A stretch of DNA of 64,000 nt from Ruegeria arenilitoris (lineage in GTDB: Bacteria; Pseudomonadota; Alphaproteobacteria; Rhodobacterales; Rhodobacteraceae). Made by a program: the position numbers and the translations under genes. The stretch is taken from assembly GCF_013035315.1 (NCBI RefSeq), contig NZ_WQHP01000003.1, forward strand, positions 1 to 64,000, given 5' to 3'. The notes under the pieces were generated by a model that had not been told where the DNA came from, ran no database searches, and worked only from the letters and a program-made list of their open reading frames with translations. This document shows, piece after piece, positions 63,252 to 64,000 of this stretch. Numbering within the stretch: position 1 is the stretch's first letter; every line of letters begins with the position of its first letter.

Positions 63252-64000
63252 TTAATTTCCATAGACATATCCAGGCAGCCACAGGGCGATTTCCGGGAAA
63301 ATCATGACGATCGTCAGCGCCAGCACCATCACCGCGACAAAGGGGAAGATCGAGGTGTAGATGTCCTTCAGCCCGATCTCAGGCGGTGCCATCGCGCGCA
63401 TCAGGAACAGGTTATAGCCGAACGGCGGGGTCATATAGGCGATCTGGGTCGTGATCGTATACAGCACACCATACCAGATCAGATCAAAGCCCAACTCACC
63501 CACCAAGGGGACATACAGCGGGGCCACGATCACCAGCATGGCGGTGTCGTCCAGAAACGTGCCCATGACGATAAAGCTGAGCTGCATGAGTATCAGGATC
63601 ATCCAGGGCGACAGGCCGAGTTGATCCGTGAACAGGTTCTCGATGGCCTTCACAGCGCCCAACCCGTCAAACACGGCCCCAAAGCCCAGCGCGGCCAGAA
63701 TTATCCACATGAACATGCATGAGATCATCAGCGTCTGTTTGGTGCAGTCCTCAAAGATCTTCCACGTCATCCGCCGCTTTACGACCGAGACGAACAAGGC
63801 GGTCAAGGCTCCGATAGCCGAGCTTTCCACGAGCGAGGTCCAGCCGTTCACAAAAGGCACCATCATGGCCGCAAAGATGATCAGCGGCAGTACCCCTGCC
63901 CCCAACAGACGGATTTTCTCGGCCCGTGGCACTTCGTGTGCGTCTTCCATGGCGGGACCAAGCTGGGGCTGAATGCGGCAGCGGATCCAGATATAGAGGA
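63252..64000 (-). CDS. TRAP transporter large permease subunit DctM (partial, C-terminal part)
   Basis: The frame is open to the window edge: upstream of an internal Met at 63950 it continues with LYIWIRCRIQPQLGPAMED, typical DctM sequence. About 249 C-terminal residues are present, with several membrane helices and motifs such as MGTFLDDTAMLVIVAPLYVPL and YMTPPFGYNLFLMRAM. The rest, and probably a DctQ gene, lie beyond base 64000. It forms one leftward operon with the binding protein. Confidence 0.88.
   Translation of the reverse strand, partial: LYIWIRCRIQPQLGPAMEDAHEVPRAEKIRLLGAGVLPLIIFAAMMVPFVNGWTSLVESSAIGALTALFVSVVKRRMTWKIFEDCTKQTLMISCMFMWIILAALGFGAVFDGLGAVKAIENLFTDQLGLSPWMILILMQLSFIVMGTFLDDTAMLVIVAPLYVPLVGELGFDLIWYGVLYTITTQIAYMTPPFGYNLFLMRAMAPPEIGLKDIYTSIFPFVAVMVLALTIVMIFPEIALWLPGYVYGN

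Overview
The window looks like chromosomal DNA of a marine alphaproteobacterium of the Roseobacter group (Rhodobacteraceae, perhaps Ruegeria or a relative). The grounds are high GC content, class I PHA storage genes phaC/phaP/phaR/phaZ, TRAP transporters, a complete hmu haem-uptake locus, FAD-dependent thymidylate synthase (ThyX), and several glutamine-synthetase-like gamma-glutamylation enzymes. The genus is inferred from gene content; there is no rRNA in the window. I saw no tRNA, rRNA, CRISPR array or intact insertion sequence.

Layout. 1-7.9 kb: a phasin copy, then a leftward lactate block (D- and L-lactate dehydrogenases, a fused TRAP permease and its binding protein) facing a rightward FadR/LldR-type GntR regulator. 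8-16.6 kb: haem acquisition, with a leftward receptor/ExbB/ExbD/ExbD/TonB operon and a rightward hmuSTUV operon around an iron-box-like palindrome. 16.6-20 kb: a TetR regulator and a Tat-exported two-subunit molybdenum aldehyde oxidoreductase, with paired operators between them. 20.1-26.2 kb: a polyamine-type gamma-glutamylation block (two PuuA-like ligases, a glutamine amidotransferase, a PuuB-like oxidase) followed by a DegT aminotransferase. 26.2-31.4 kb: a serine protease and the PHA locus phaR-phaP-phaC with divergent phaZ.

31.4-37.8 kb: a DUF6151 protein, five leftward genes (three alpha/beta hydrolases, a VOC protein, an M15-like protein; four are translationally coupled), then thrS. 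38.0-40.5 kb: a four-gene bufferin operon (DUF2282 precursor, DUF692 oxidase, DUF2063 partner, DoxX protein), a RiPP system linked to copper. 40.5-55 kb: mostly housekeeping genes (ArsC/Spx-like protein, cold-shock protein, thyX, glyoxalase, two tandem DUF1194 proteins, a MarR regulator, sdhE, an aspartate aminotransferase, a MATE pump, PPK2, a nucleosidase, parE). 55-56.3 kb: an AT-rich membrane-protein gene and a possible recombinase-tail relic, suggesting a small acquired patch after parE. 56.3-64 kb: a hydrolase, an EamA transporter, and a leftward TRAP/GS-like/aldehyde dehydrogenase/iron-alcohol dehydrogenase block that could import and oxidise an amino-alcohol as its gamma-glutamyl derivative. 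This block runs off the right edge.

The most striking structural feature is a 632-633 bp direct repeat, 1-633 and 27607-28238. It holds the whole phasin gene, its terminator and its upstream PhaR-type boxes, and is identical apart from one T. It is either a very recent duplication or gene conversion, or an assembly effect at a contig edge.
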